Source: Montifringilla adamsi (lineage: Eukaryota; Chordata; Aves; Passeriformes; Passeridae). Taken from it: 64,000 bases of DNA. Both the position numbers and the translations under genes were made by a program. Below the pieces are notes generated by a model that saw only the letters and a list, made by a program, of their open reading frames with translations, was not told the DNA's origin and searched no databases. Of this stretch, positions 14,001 to 29,710 are shown piece by piece (within the stretch, counting starts at the first letter, position 1; every line of letters begins with the position of its first letter). The stretch covers positions 1,557,307 through 1,621,306 of the forward strand of contig JAGGNK010015114.1 in the NCBI GenBank assembly GCA_017590115.1. Reading direction: 5' to 3'.

Positions 14001-15410
14001 TAAATGCTACGGCCTCTTGTCAGCATGACACTACTGTCCTACTTTCATGGCGGTGATTTACAAACTGCAGCATACGGGAGTCTGTGGAATTCAACTCACC
14101 TTTGGGAATGCTCTGCTGTGTGGGTGATGTATGAAGGGTAAACTCTCTGAAACACCCTCATGACTTTATGGTAACCATAGCCTCAAAGTGAGTTCTCACT
14201 AAACTTTGTCTTGGGATTTTGTGGCAACTTATCCTTTGGTAGGTGTTTTTGTCTTGAGTTTCAGTGGACCAGTCTGAGTCAAAGAACAGAGGAGCATGAA
14301 GGTACAAGAGGGATTTCCTGCTTTTTAACAGCAATAGGGTTTTCTGCTGTGTTCATATGGGTGGTAGAAACAAAGATATGAATGTGCTGTCCTGGCCATC
14401 CCTCCAGCCTTGATTAATCTTTTCCATTGACAAGAAATTCAGGGTTTGAAAGACAGTCAGGTGTTGCCTACTCAGTGTGACTTCTTGGGAACTTAGTGAA
14501 CTGGCCACTACCAATCCAGGAGGTATTTCTTTGTTACAAAAGCAGAAAGCATCTCTGGTGCATTTACTTCAACTCAAGAAAAAAATTGTTAAATCCCTTG
14601 AAATAAAGTTTGCATTAGAGCTGGGAGAAATGACATGGGGACTCAGGAAAAGCTCTTTTAACTTATGCTAAACATTTGCTGCTTTGCTGTATTTTACTCC
14701 AGTCTCAGCTTTGTAGCCCTGAAGGTTGCAAGCCTGAAACTAAACTCCTGAAATTATAAAAGCATAAAATAAAGTGAAGGTTAATGGTCACTGGCTTCTT
14801 TCCCACAGGCTCTGCAAGCTTTGATGTGTGGAACACTAACAGAATAGGAAGGCATAAGGCAGTTACGTACTGTTGTTCTTGCAGTCAGTGTTAGTACTGT
14901 CAAGCAAAACAACACTTGCTAAAAAATAACACACCTGCACTGACAGTTGTCCTGGGAAAGCTGCTCTTGGAGACCTTGGGACAAGCACTGCTGTGTCCAT
15001 TACACACTCTTGAACAGAACGAAAGTAGCAGAAGGGGCATGTGCCAAGATTCTTCCCTGACCTGTGTTGCTTCAGGGGCATACAAAGAGTGTAAAGGTGT
15101 TACACCTGAGGTTCTCAGGCTGCCCTCAACTCCCTTTCAGCAGGATTTTGCCAGTCCCCTTTTACAAGAGGAGCTCTAACGAATTTGCCCATTGGAAAGA
15201 AAAATATGGCTTTAGACAACATCTTTTTTTCAGTATTTTGGGAGGAGGCTCACTGAAAAGGTCAATGTAAAGCTGATCAGACCTAAGGTGTAACCTTTTC
15301 AGAAGGATGCAGGAATTACCAGCTTGCTGGAGACTTCCAGTACTGCCTGGAAAGAAGCACAGGCCAACCTAGTGAAGGTATTTGACTAGAGGTTTTGAGT
15401 TAGGGGTATG
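11097..15410. other. Gene-free stretch
   Basis: The largest chance frames overlap each other on opposite strands at 13024-13620 and encode nothing recognisable. No repeat family is recognised by eye. Confidence 0.6.
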
Positions 15411-15545
15411 AATCAGAGAATCATAGAATGGGTTGGGTTGGAAAGGCCTAGAAGTCCATTTCCTTCCACCCCCCTGCCATGGGATGGGACACCTTCCACT
15501 GAGCCGGGTTGCTCACAGCCCTGTCCAACCTTACCTTGAAATAGA
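15411..15545 (-). mobile_element. CR1 LINE fragment with the 3' tail
   Basis: The plus strand begins with AATCAGAGAATCATAGAAT, the reverse complement of the CR1 ATTCTRTG tail repeat. It continues with 'gggttgggttggaaagg', 'ccatgggatgggacacc' and 'gttgctcacagccctgtcc'. The element lies on the minus strand and is 5'-truncated at about 130 bp, which is typical of bird CR1 copies. Confidence 0.9.
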
Positions 15546-17090
15546 GGATCATTTTAGAGTACTGCCAGAAATTATCTGGGGGAATGACCAACTGCTCCAA
15601 AATGGGAAGGAACTGACTCAGACACAGTCAGAGCTGAAACTGAACTGAAGGTGATTAAGTTTCAGGTGTCTGTCCACATGTTTTGTCATTATTGGCTGAA
15701 TGAGCTTTGTAATTATCACAGCAAGTTTTATGATGTGTAACAGAAACAGGGAGGAGCTGTGTTTTCAAGTAATTTTGACTGGTTGACTTTGAGGCATTCC
15801 TTTTTTCCAGGAACAGTTTAATGCCCATACATGTTCACAGATTTGCAAACCCCCTCCTTCTCTCACTGGCATTAGCATGCAGCACCACTGCAGTGTGTTA
15901 GCAAATGCTCCATAGCAGGTGGATTTCCACAGAATTTCAGCCCTGCTCCATCTACTGCCTGGCACAGGTTTCCATCAGCTCCTGCACTTCACTGCTTACT
16001 CTTGCTCTTCAAAGCTGTTAATTCATTCAGTGAAATTGGACATACAGATTGATGCTGGAAAGAACATGAGACAGTCTCTGTGTTTTCTTTGTGTTGGGGA
16101 TGCAGAGAAGTGGAAGAAGAAGCATTAAATTGCATAAAACAGGTATTAAATTGTAAGAAGGTGCAGGTAAGGGGCATAGGCTACAGATATTCAGAAAAAA
16201 TCTCTACAAAAAAGTGTTTGATTTGAAACCTTTTAAAAAGGGGAAGACTCCTTGTTCCAGGGTGTAGATTGTAAATCTTTGATTAAATCCTGAAACAGCC
16301 CTATTAAATAGACACGAAGTATTCTGTGGTACTGAGGAAAGGGATCATGGGTTATCCAGCTGCAGCTCTAAGAGCCTGGTACAACCCTGCATTTTAATGA
16401 ACCCATCAGCCCAAGGAGTGCTGCCTGTACACTGCAGCATCCCTGCCTGCCTGTAAAACTCTCCCATCCATACACAGAGCACTGCTATTTGCACAGGCCT
16501 TTTCAAGTACATTTAAAAAAATCAATTTGGGAGAGATTAATTAATAATTCAGCTAGTGTGGAATTAATCTTAGGCAAATCTGCTTCCTTTTTGCAGTGTA
16601 AGGAGGTGTCTTGACTGTCATATCCATATAGTGACCCAATAAAGCACTGATGCCAAAAATTCAATTCTCTGTAGCTAATCAGCGTCCTGTTACAGCAGGG
16701 CTGTCATTTGAGATAGCTTTTGTTTTCTCATGCATAATAATTTTTGAACATTATGTTAATTTTCACTAAAAGTTGATGGGATAGGGTTCCTGCAGAGGGT
16801 ACAAATATTCTCGACTGCTTTATTTTTTTTTCATCGTGTTTGAGCATGAATCACTTCCCTGTACCTCACTTTATTTACTTGATCAATGAGTCTTCTCTAC
16901 TGGGGGAAGCAATTTAAAACTATTGTGAAAATGTCTCTAACATTTCTTTGTTCCTGGAAGCTCACTTGCTGCTGGAGCTGAAGTTGTAAACAAGGCTTTA
17001 CAGGGGCACAACTTGGTAGAAATTCGAGGGCATCTGGTACATTTAAATGTAGCTCTTGGATTTTCTTTTTCTTTCTGTGAAATAGCTAAT

Positions 17091-17165
17091 CAAGAGAGGA
17101 GAGGAGCTCAGACTGAAGGAAAGAAAGGAGATAGAGTGGGAGAGAGAAATCTAAGAAAGAAATCA
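17091..17165 (+). repeat. Purine-rich stretch
   Basis: The plus strand is dominated by GA, GGA and GAAA motifs ('gagaggagaggagctcagac', 'aaggaaagaaaggagatag'). It is low complexity with no gene. Confidence 0.6.
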
Positions 17166-18783
17166 AATGATGATATTTTTCCTTTCAATGAGAACTAAGC
17201 CTGATCTAGGGGTTTTCTGCATCTGGGAATTTCCCTTAATAACCCTCCTTAAGGTTAGAGGCAGAGACAGGAAATCCTGTAGTCTGTGAAAAGGATGAAA
17301 ATTCCTAAATCCCGATGTTACTAAATTGAAATTAAATTTGCAAGTTTTGGATAACAGGGATATATTCCCTTAACTCTCATGTTCTCCCCCATCCTGCTGT
17401 AGTACATCCTTAGTTCTGGAAATCTCTTTCCAGTGCTCTTCTGAGCTAGTTCTAGTAGGGGATCTATCAAAATTCATTACAAAAATACACAAGCCCAGGC
17501 ATGCTGTGCAGTCAGCCATTAGTGTTCATACTGTTTGATGAATTAAAATGCCAGAAAGTGAAGCTAAGATACCATTCTGACAGTATGCCCTGCTTCAGGA
17601 TAGGGGGTGCTCCTCTTCTGGAAGCCTCTGGCTTAAGGGAAGGAGGGCACCCATCTCTCTTGGAGGTGCCTGTCACGCCCCACTTATGTACACGAGCACA
17701 TCTGCAAGCAAACAAGTATTTTGGTATCTTTCTCTGCTGATACTGGGGTGTTGACATAAATGTGGGACACTTTTAGAATATACACTGGGTGGAAGTAATG
17801 AGTACTTGTAATAAATTCTCACTACAGAGTCTGCAGGAGCACTTTCTTTTCATCATCTCATTAACGACTTAGAGCCATTAACAGCTTAAAGTGCTGAGTA
17901 AGGATTTACATTTAATTTAAGCCTTCTGTTCTTAGCTGACAAAATGTATTTTACACACTTGATGGATGTAATTAGTGTGATGAGGCTTTAAAAGAAATTG
18001 GCTTGGTTAAATTTAGAATTTGCCATGTCAGTTTATACATGAAGCCAAGGCATACATATCAGTAGTTCCATGGCTTTGGAAAAGCGCATTCTATTAACAT
18101 GACTGATGTATAGATGTTTTTAATTTGTGATACTGATACAGTCCAAATCCAGCATGCTTTCAGATTGGACAGCACAATCCATTATGCTACAATTTCAAAT
18201 CCTTTTCTACTGCTCTTGCACATAAGAACTTACCGTTATGTGCTATGGCTACAGACCAGCTATCTTTTGGATAACAAGGAATTGTGCAGAGCTGCCTAAG
18301 TTCCTGTGCTTTACTAAACTTCCATAAAAGCAGACCTCCATGGAAACTGCTGGGCATCAGTGCCTGCAAACTGAGGCAGCTGCACTGCCCTCACAGCCCC
18401 TTTTCCCTGCAGTGTTGCTGCTTTCTGCTCAGCCTGACTCAGTGCTCAGGATTCTCATGTGGAATGTTTTCCCTCATACCTTCTGTGCTTGTTGCTTGCT
18501 CACTAGAAAAATGAAACTTGTTTGTGCTGCCAGCAGCAGCAGGGATGGGTAGAAGGTGTTGTCCAGTGTGCTTGGAGTAAATCTGTTCTTTAATGAAGGA
18601 TGAGTTTCTGTCTGGCAATTGGAGCTTCTGAACTCATGTCATGATATTGCTGGTTTTGCTGCAGGCCTGCATTTTGTATCAGTTGTGTAACCTGGGAACT
18701 GTTGTTGCAGATAAATTGAAATAGAGACAACTAAACATTTAGTGCCCAAAGCAGAGAGCCTGTTTGAGCTAGGTACAAGTAGC

Positions 18784-18829
18784 CTTAGGAGGAGTTCCAG
18801 AGATGGCTTAGGAGGAGTTCCAGAGATGG
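18784..18829 (+). repeat. Perfect 23-bp tandem duplication
   Basis: The unit beginning 'cttaggaggagttccagag' occurs twice back to back (18784-18806 and 18807-18829) with no mismatch. It lies in gene-free sequence. Confidence 0.95.
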
Positions 18830-20848
18830 GTTTCCATCCCTGCCTGGAGAGATCCTGTCCTGGAAGGAGGATGATGAGGGATCACACTGTGAATCACAGC
18901 CCTGGGAGCACATGGGATGAATGTCCCCGTTGGAAATGGCTGTGATGTGCACAGTGGATGTGTCTGGGTGGCTCAGGGCGTTTCACAGAAGCTGGGTGCT
19001 CTGGAGCAGGGCAGGATGAAGCTGGCTGCTCTGAGGATATGACTCATAGCACAGATGGCTGCAAGGCTAATGCTGCCATCTGAGAGTGTCAGATTACAAG
19101 AAACAGTGTATTGCTAACAAAACTCTGATGTGCTGGAATGGTTATTTGATGTTACTCTTTTTCTGAAGAGGAAAAGATGATCCTTTTCTCATACTTTGAC
19201 TAAGTGTTTTTGTATACGATTACTATGATGGTTATTAGTGAGAAATGTGGGGAATAAACTCTTCTGGCTAAAAAAACCCAGACTTCAGAATCTGTAGCTG
19301 TTTTTTAAAGTGAACCATAGTTGATTATTTTCTGAGGTGAGTTCACTGTAACTGTGTGCCAGGAATTAGCGCCAGTCCTTTTTGCAGTGGGTCAGAAGGC
19401 AGTTCCCCAGGTAACAACACCCTTTTTCAACATGCAGCCCTCCCATTTACTGAGGTGGGTCTGCCCCATCTGCACCTCACTGAGGTACCACTGCTCCCTT
19501 TCCCTTGCAAGAGGATGTGCCAAAATCTCTGGGGAGGTAATTCTTTAGAGTAGCTTCATGAAGATGGCCACAGCACTTTGTGACCCTTGAGTCTTGTTCA
19601 AATGTCCTGTTCTGGTGAGAAATAGAGAGGAGAGAATGTTTCGTAACAAAGGTTAAGTGTTAGACTGGTGCAACAAATGGGTGAGATTTGGGTGTTTAAA
19701 TGCCCATTTGCAGGTTTGAAAACCTCTGCTACAGTCTGTTTTAAAATAAACAAGATAATCTATAAGAGACTGAAAAAAAGAATTACAGCACACTAATTAA
19801 GATGAAGTCTGAAGTGTTTTTCTGTTTGACTCCAGTCTGCTTTTTGTAAACTGTGTTCCCTTTCTCTGCTTTTATCACCTGCAGCTTTTGCACAACTCAC
19901 CACAGGCCAAACAGATGCTTCAGCAATGCTAAATAATGCATTTGAACAAATGAAATCAAACAAGACAGTGTGTATGCTAGAACATACATAATGAAGTCTG
20001 TATTTTTGGAACAAGGAATCCATTTCTGATGGTGGTGTTTTCAGTGGATTTGTATTACTAATCTATTACTATTACTTGTTATCTCCCCTAGGTGTTCAGT
20101 GTCCCCAGCTCCTCCACCCACAGCTGCTGCTGATCCCGAGGGCAGCGCAGGGAGCGGCCACCAGGGCACCTGGGATGTCCAGCTTTCACTGGGGATCCTG
20201 CCTTGTACCTTGGGGGTGGGGGCACCTCTTCTCCCCTGACTCAGAGCTGGACCAGAAGCAGATGATAATCTCATTACATTAGTATGGAGTCTGTTTGTGA
20301 GTTTTGCAGCCTTTAGGGAACTGGAAGATAAGAATGCCCAAAAAATCAGAACCATGAATTCTACAGTGCTAACTGCTGTATACACTGCTGTAGGTAAAGA
20401 ACTGGCATTCAAACCTTCAGTAAGTTGTTCCTGACCATAATGGGCACATGTAAGAGCCAACAGCACAACCTAGGATTTGCCATGAAAATCAAAATAAACA
20501 CCAGGAGGATGTGCTCAGCTAGAATAATGTATATGTTACCTGTTAGCAGTGTCTTACCATTTCTACAGCTGTTGGAAATAATCATGTAAGAAACAACAAC
20601 AGTAAGATGAATATGTTTAGATTTTTTCCAATACCAGCTCAGTCCCACAGCTTTGGAAAGAATGTCTCACATCATAGGAAGATATTTTCTTTCTTTCATT
20701 TAGTAAGGTATGAAAGAAAAGAGAAGTTTTTTGTTTGATGTCTAAAGATGCCCAGAACCTGACAGTAGCAACTTAAAAAAAAAAAAAAAAGTTTAAAATA
20801 CTTCCAAGAGATGCAGAAATGTTTATTTTATTTGACATTCCATTTTTA

Positions 20849-20893
<45 letters not shown>
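20849..20893 (+). repeat. (TCTG)3(TCTA)8 compound microsatellite
   Basis: Three TCTG units (20849-20860) run directly into about 8.25 TCTA units (20861-20893). This is the classic GATA/GACA type and probably polymorphic. Confidence 0.97.
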
Positions 20894-23800
20894 TTTGTAT
20901 CTTTTACTTCCAGTTAAGTTCTGGAAAAGCTGAGTGACCCTTCCTGACTTTTTACTAATGCTGTAAGCCACATGCAGTCCTTTCCCTGAGTTTTTTTCTG
21001 TTTTCCATCTCAGTATAATTATGGACATGAACAGAGGTGCCCATGAAAATGCAGTGTTTTCTTATTAGTACACCACGCTAGGGATAGAGTGCCAGTATAA
21101 GCCCTGGCAAGTATGGGGGGTACTGCTGGGTTTCAGTGAGAATAACTCATAAAGGCTGAGTTCATGGTGCCAGCTTCTGCAGGCTGCTGCCACTGTCACT
21201 GCAGTAGGTTTACTTTCTTCTGGCATTAAGGAATTAGGGTCCTGAGAGACTGACCTAGCTAGGTAGTGGGTTTGTTAGTTTGGGGAGGAAGCAGATGTGC
21301 ACACAGAACTGAGCAGGTGATTTCCTCTCACAGATGTAGGGAAGCACTGGACCTTGAAATGAATTTCTGTCCTGGTTTGAGGGGTAAGTGGGTGAGTAAT
21401 TAAGATATTTTGTCATGTGTCCCTGTGATATATTGTAGACTTTGGCTGTCACAGAATGCTGGGAAAATTAGCAAGGTTACAGTGTAATTATGAAGTCATA
21501 CATGGTGTCAATGCTGCTGTTGGAAAATTCAGCCTTCAGGCAGGAGTGTAAACTGTGATGGATGGGCAGTGTGTTGGTCATGAACACAGGAAGGGAATGG
21601 CTTTAGTGGTTAAGAGCACATGTGAGGTGTTTTTGGGGGACTTTTTTTCCAGATTACTTCTCCAGTCATTCAGTTGCTTTTTGGCAAACAAAAGAGTTTG
21701 TGGGAAATATTAACAAACAGTAAGTAAAGAATGAAATATTTTGTTTTGTTAAAGAGTTTGGTTGATTTTAGTGACGAAGAATCTTAAACTTGTGAGTTTT
21801 CACATGAATATCTAATATTTCCTGTAATAACATCAGTAGGTCATTAAGCTCTTCAGGAAGAAGTTAATAAATAGGAATTAACTAGCCTTTTGCCCCTTCT
21901 CAGTAAACAGTGCTTAATCTTACATTAGAATGCCTGTGCTGTGGTCATTATAGTATAACAGTGTGAGCAAAACAAGACTTGCAGGGAGATGTGATTTCTG
22001 TGATGGATTGGTTGGATAAAAAGATAGTGCTTACTTACAAATCTTTTGTCATTCTTGCTTTTATGATGTTTGTGCTCATTCCAAATGAGATTTGCAGGTT
22101 CCCTGGTAGGTAAAATGTTGGCCATCAGCTCACAGCTAATTGTCCCAGAGGGTCTTGGATAAAACCCTTTTTATTCTATTATGACCTCCTTGGTGATGTG
22201 TTCCTAGCTGTTGAGCTCTGTCACATTTTACTGCTTGTGTGCCCTGCTGTGTTCTGTTGGTGGTGGTGCCAGGGGAGAGTTTGGCTGTTACCCTGAGAAT
22301 CACACCACAATCAAAAATTTTGTCCCACTATGATGATACCCACTCTCAAAAGCCTTGCTAGGAATGAAAAGCAAAGCACTGGAGCATGGACTGATAGGTG
22401 ACCTCCCAGTGCACCTGAAGCCATCAAAAGTTGGAATTACAGCTGTATTTCCTCCAGTCTGGAGGGAAATGAGTTCTTGGGCACCTTCTTAGGGGCAGTG
22501 AAATCTGAATCTTGTCACCAGAGCTGTAATCCTGACTTCACTGTCTACTGTCCCTCACTGTGGTTTAGGGTCATAGCAGGAACGTGGGCACAGAGTTACT
22601 GAGACCTAGTGTAGTTACAGCAAAATGTTGCAGAGGTTTTGCCCAAGCAAATATGCTGCACATTCATGGCGTATTTGCCACCGTATGACTTTGCTATTGT
22701 TTGTGAATTTGATCTTGCATCGTTTGCTTCTTGTCTCTTTGGATGTTGTGTGTTTTTGAGAGGAAGTTCTTATTTTGGCTTGTTCCCAGGTATTGAATTG
22801 CCCTTCTTTTAATGTCTAATAATATCTTTCTCTCATTATTATAAACCAAAAAAAAAATCTTTTTTTAGTTTTCTGTTGTTAGGAGGTTGAATGAGTTGTT
22901 TGTGGCCTGAGTTTATTTTCTAGTCTATTAAAGTGGTGCTTTCTGAATAATAAGTTTTAAACCAGTAGCCAAACTTGTTAGAGCTCCTTGTATACTCCTT
23001 GCCCTTTTCTGGCAGTAGTGACTTCCACACTGGATAGACCATTTCCTGCCAGCTTTCATCTGCTCTTATTTTCTCCGTGTATTCACCACATGCAGGTTGT
23101 GGCTGCTGTACACAGATCCAGTTGAGCACTCACTATGCTGCAAGGGTGTGATGCTTCTCCTGTGTGATACAGAAGGATGCAAGGGGAAGAGGAAAACACA
23201 TCTCTGTGGGAATTGATTTATGCAGGAGATACCTGTGATTAAGCTCCCTACCCACTGGATGTCACTATTGTTCCACAGAAATTCATCCATGGAATATTTA
23301 TCTAGCATTGAGGGCTGACAGCAAAGACCATTTGCTTGCAGCAAACTGAAAACTTCTAATTGTATTTGCAGGCATATTGTGCATTTATGTTCATTTTGCA
23401 ATTCAATTTTATATCAAGGTTCACCATTTTATAGTCATAAGAAAAGAAAGCTTTGCCAAACCTTCAGCTGGGATGACTCTGGAGGTGCAGATAGTGAGTC
23501 ATGAAAACCAGCCAGCAGAGAAGGTTGCAGTCATTATACTCAAGCCACTTGTTCTCATTATTATTCTCTTTCTCTGCAGTTGCTGGAGGTGATCTCAACA
23601 TAGTGAATGAACATTACCAGTCTCCTCAAATTTGCTTAGCACATTAGTTATTTTCCCAAAGATTTGCATTCCGTGTGGTGTGTTACTCTGAAATGGCTCT
23701 TGAATATTCCATGAGCTGGGTCTCTGAGAGGCCAAGCAATCCCCTGGCAAGGAGATCTGGGTGCAAGGGCTGGGTTACACTCCCAGTACTCAGCCTCTGC

Positions 23801-25356
23801 ATGATCCAGAAAATCACCTCAAATCTCTCATGTCTGTTTGCCATGGTCTCTCTGCGTCTCACAGACCAAGTCCTGACTGCCCTTAACATTTTTGGGGTGC
23901 TACAATAAAATAAAGCACTCTGGTGATTCCATCTAACATTTGTCTCAACATTGTCTAAATACATATAGATGCCAACCCAATGAACATGACAGTGGGCATG
24001 GAAGAATCCTGCACTTTGTCTGCAGCTTGAAAAGCCCTGGTCTTCAGTGGTAGCCCCAGAGCACCATACCTATCCCAGGAAAAGGAATAGTAAATGACTA
24101 CAAATCCCAAAAACATACAGGAAAAAAAAATCACAAACATCTTCAAGACCCATTGCTGCTCTCCCAAAATTGAAATATGTTGGTGGTATCAGCTCCATTA
24201 AAGAGGAGCCAAGTCATTGGAGGCATTGGGTCACATCTTATTCCTCAACTTAGTGCCTAAAGGGCTTGTGTGAAGGCTCACAGGTTTGTGAGAGCCATGG
24301 TAGTTGCTGTGGCTCTTACTCGGACACCCTCTAAGGACTGCTTGGCATCACCCCAGCGAGGTTTTAACAGTTTTGGGAGAGACTGGCACCAAACTATCCA
24401 AAAACCAAAACAAAATGGGATCAAGATTTTAGATACTGGAGAGGAGCAAAGGAGAAATTTCTTTGCTGGAACCTTTGAGGCTTCAGCATTTCATTTGTAT
24501 TCAGGAGAGGGGCAGCCTTTCATGGGAACTGTAAGTTGTTCAGCTAAGACCAAGTCATTCCCATAAGATTATTAGAATTTGTAACTCCGGTGGCCTTGCC
24601 ACCCAAACCAAGTCACTTCTGGAGTGTTTCATTTGACAGTGGTGAGGCTCAGTTTAGCTGAGTTCATGTGGGTTTTGCCCACATGGAGTTCATAATGTGT
24701 TTTAAGGGGCTGTGGAGCTGGTTCAAAATGTTTTCTAAGCCATAGGCACTAGAGTGGGATTTAAAACCTTGGCTCGCAGGACTTGGGTTGTGCACAAGGT
24801 TCAGAGAGTTACACTGGGTGTGCTTTGTGTGTGGTCAGCCAGTGGCTGCAGTGTCAAAGACAGGGGCAGCAGTCACACACTGGCCCACACGTGTTTGGAG
24901 ATACCTGCAGCTGGAGTTCTCAGGCTGTGAGTGCATTGGTTCATCTGAGCACGTCTGTGCATGAATACAGGTGCTGGATTTTTACTGCGTTTTTGTTATC
25001 CATCCATGATGAATGGCAGACTGGCTTCATTTTCTTTTTCATGCCTATAATTGATTATTCAAAGGGAGCTAGTGATGGTTTTACAGGTGTCATTTTCTGA
25101 AGGAGGTTGTGGATTGGTTCTTTCTGAGTCATGTTTAGAACAAGGCATTAAAGAAACACAAAGCATAGTAAGTCCAACTCAATTATAGACATCTCTCACA
25201 ATCACAGTCCATTAAGAGGTTTTAGAAGATGTATTGAATAATTTTGAATAACAAAAATTTTTAAGTAATACTATGAAATTATTTTCTGGTTGCAGTTAGC
25301 AGTCCTAAAACAAAATATAAAAATTCAATTTTATTTTTATGTGTATTTATATTTGT

Positions 25357-25385
25357 ACACACACACGTGTGTATGTATGTGTGTA
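25357..25385 (+). repeat. CA/GT-alternating microsatellite
   Basis: ACACACACAC passes into GTGTGTATGTATGTGTGTA. The mixed purine-pyrimidine alternation is a possible Z-DNA former. Confidence 0.8.
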
Positions 25386-27495
25386 CGAACATATGTTTTG
25401 GGGCAAATCTCTTGTGTTTGGCTGTACCTAATGTTAGTCACCACTGCAGAGATGAAAGCCTCTGAAGTACAGGGATAGTTCTTAACATGAAGTTTATAGC
25501 AAACTCTAATGCTTCAGTACAGAGATAACCAAGACGTGCTGGTAGAAAACTGAATCCTATAGTAGCTAGGATAATTAAATGTGTATTGGCTTTTTAATAG
25601 CAACTTCCAAGGTGCAGCTGAGGAGCAGCTCTGCTGTGCTGCTGAAGTGTCTCAAGCACTTGCACTGTTAATGGTGTGGGGTCCTGGTACTCAGGGAAAT
25701 GGGGTCTCTCTTGCAGGGCTCAGTACAGCTCCAGCTTCCACCCTCAGCTCTTTCCTCAATACAGTCCTTGAAAATGAGAATGGTTTCATTCCGTGAAAAA
25801 AACCCAGCCCAAACTGTTTCAAGTGTATTAGTTCTTTTAAGAGATGTTTCTAGCTTTGTTTTCATTGTATTGAGCATGTTTCAAGGTGACTGACTATGAC
25901 TGGGTTTTTTCAGTAACAATTCAGGAGAACCTTCTGTTAAGGTTTTGCTTTTTCTAATCTGCTGCAGTGAAACTGCCTTGTAGAAATATTCCTTCCCAAG
26001 TGATTGAAGATGTGCAGTTTACAAAGCCAAATCAACTTGCAAAATGGAGATAATTAAATTACTGACTTCTATAAAGGTGCTGCTTTATTATTTCATACCC
26101 TCCCTTCCTGATGATCAAAATAAGAGGTATGATTTATTTGCAAATATGGGGGATATTACATTCTTCTGCAGCCAACAAAATACATGATTTTGGGAGAAGG
26201 AAGGCAGGGAATAGCTGGGGTGCAAATCTGTATTTTGCCGAGAACCACTGGTGTATGATTAGACATTAGAACCGAGTATCTGTGAATTCTGTAATGTCAT
26301 TAGGGTTTTGGTAAGAGAGGAAAATGATTTGTCACTGATTTGTGTAGAGGATTTTTGGGTGTACTCCTCTCACATCAGTGAGTAACCAGTTTTCTCTGAA
26401 AGACCTTCGCAGCTGTAGTATGTCTAAAATGCACAGTGTTTGGCATTTTAAGTGATGAAGCTTTATTTAGTTATTAGAGGGACACTGTGCAAAATATAAC
26501 ACACAACTTTAGCATGCCTAGCCCAGCCAATAAACAGAAACAGAAGAAAATGATGGATTTTAATGGTTTCCTCAGCTACATAAATGCCTTTGACAGTCCT
26601 GAAAAGAGAATTCCTAATGAGAACTGAAACAAATGTGTGCAGGAAGTGGTCTTGCTTTTGCTGCTGCACATTTGAGTTCCTCTAATTGCATCAATAAGGA
26701 ATTTCTGCTCCTCATCTAATGAATGCCTTTTGACTATTTTCTGAAAGGCAACTGAATGTAGGGATAAACACTGGCACCTTTTGTATGAAGTCACATAAAC
26801 AGGTTTCAATTGCTAGCTATCGGCCCTAGAAACACTGTGCTATAATGCAGCACAGCAAATACCACTGTACCTTTTTATTTTTAATTTCTTATTAAGCCTA
26901 GGTTTCCCTCTGCTTTGCCTCTGATGTGATACTTAAGGATGCTTTTTAGTCTCTCTTGTGTTGGCAGCAATCAGGCATTTTTTCAGAGCTGTTCCTGCAC
27001 CATCTCTATCCTCAGACAACTCAGAATTCGTAAGATACTACATACCTGGATCTTTACTTCTTTCTGGGCTCAAAAAGTGAGCTTTAGAGCAAGGACTGGG
27101 TTTGGGGAGGCAGAGGGGGATACCCTGAGTTTGATTTTTTTGGGATTGTTGTCATTTTTCTCCCCAAACAGAGGCACAGTTGGTGCAGGTGCAGTGGATT
27201 ACTTATGAAAGGAGTTTTCTATTTAAAGACAAGAGAGACTTTAATGAGATCAGTAGAGGGTTTGTACAATAGGTATTGTATTAAACCAGAGCTCAGGCTT
27301 CACACTGATTGAGGTATTTAAATTTCAATGAGTCGACTATGTATGAGAGTAAAATGACCAGTATTATGAATGTACAAAAAAGGGACATGGAAGAGCTGTG
27401 CCAGAAAAGTGAGAAAAACGTTCCCTTTATAGTCCCTAGAGTTCAATAAAGCACCACTATTTCCCAGCTTTTAAAAGCTCTTTTATCACAATGGT

Positions 27496-29391
<1,896 letters not shown>

Positions 29392-29680
29392 CCTTTGTGT
29401 TGTTCAAAGGTCGTCCTTAGGTCTTTTGTTTTTTGCTTAGTGTGCCACAAGCATGGCAGCCCCTGTCAGCTGCACTGTAGTGAGTCAGGGCTCGCTGACA
29501 CCCAGGAAGAAAAATTGGACCCCTTGGGAGATGGACCGATTTTGGAGCATTATTCTTTGCCAGCCGTGCAGAACACTCCAAGAATAAATCAATCCCAACA
29601 AAGCATTCGCAGCAAAATGTCAAATTCTTCCTAGGTAATAGGATCTTCATGGATATTACGGTTTTGCATCTTTCTAGTTA
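29392..29680 (-). other. LRRTM3: Inferred 5' untranslated leader of LRRTM3
   Basis: This is the stretch between the LRRTM3 start codon (29391) and the position about 25-30 bases downstream of the TATA-like box at 29710-29704. It contains upstream ATGs, including one opening a 77-codon frame. The exact transcription start cannot be read from sequence, and a start inside the CpG island would lengthen this leader. Confidence 0.5.
29417..29650 (-). other. Upstream ORF in the inferred LRRTM3 leader (77 codons)
   Basis: An ATG at 29650-29648 opens a frame that ends in TAA at 29419-29417, about 25 bases before the LRRTM3 ATG and not overlapping it. The context is weak (T at -3, A at +4). The encoded peptide resembles nothing I know. 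If the leader is transcribed as inferred, this uORF could lower or regulate LRRTM3 translation, but it may also be chance. Confidence 0.3.
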
Positions 29681-29703
29681 GGAACCTGGCTTTTAGAAGG
29701 TTG

Positions 29704-29710
29704 CTTTATA
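29704..29710 (-). promoter_or_regulatory. LRRTM3: TATA-like box upstream of LRRTM3 exon 1
   Basis: The minus strand reads TATAAAG in the context CTCGCCTATAAAGCAACC, at the exon-proximal edge of the CpG island. It would place a start near 29675-29680, about 290 bases before the LRRTM3 ATG. The motif is seen directly. Its use as the promoter is inferred from position and strand. Confidence 0.45.

Larger units (their letters stand above)
15546..27495. other. Gene-free stretch, 3' side of LRRTM3
   Basis: It holds the TCTA microsatellite, the 23-bp duplication and the CA/GT repeat listed. The part next to LRRTM3 would be the 3' UTR of the short isoform or intron of the long one. Minus-strand polyadenylation-type hexamers occur at 27245-27240 (ATTAAA) and 26879-26874 (AATAAA), but which, if any, is used cannot be told. 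The long-isoform tail exon was not found here. Confidence 0.55.
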
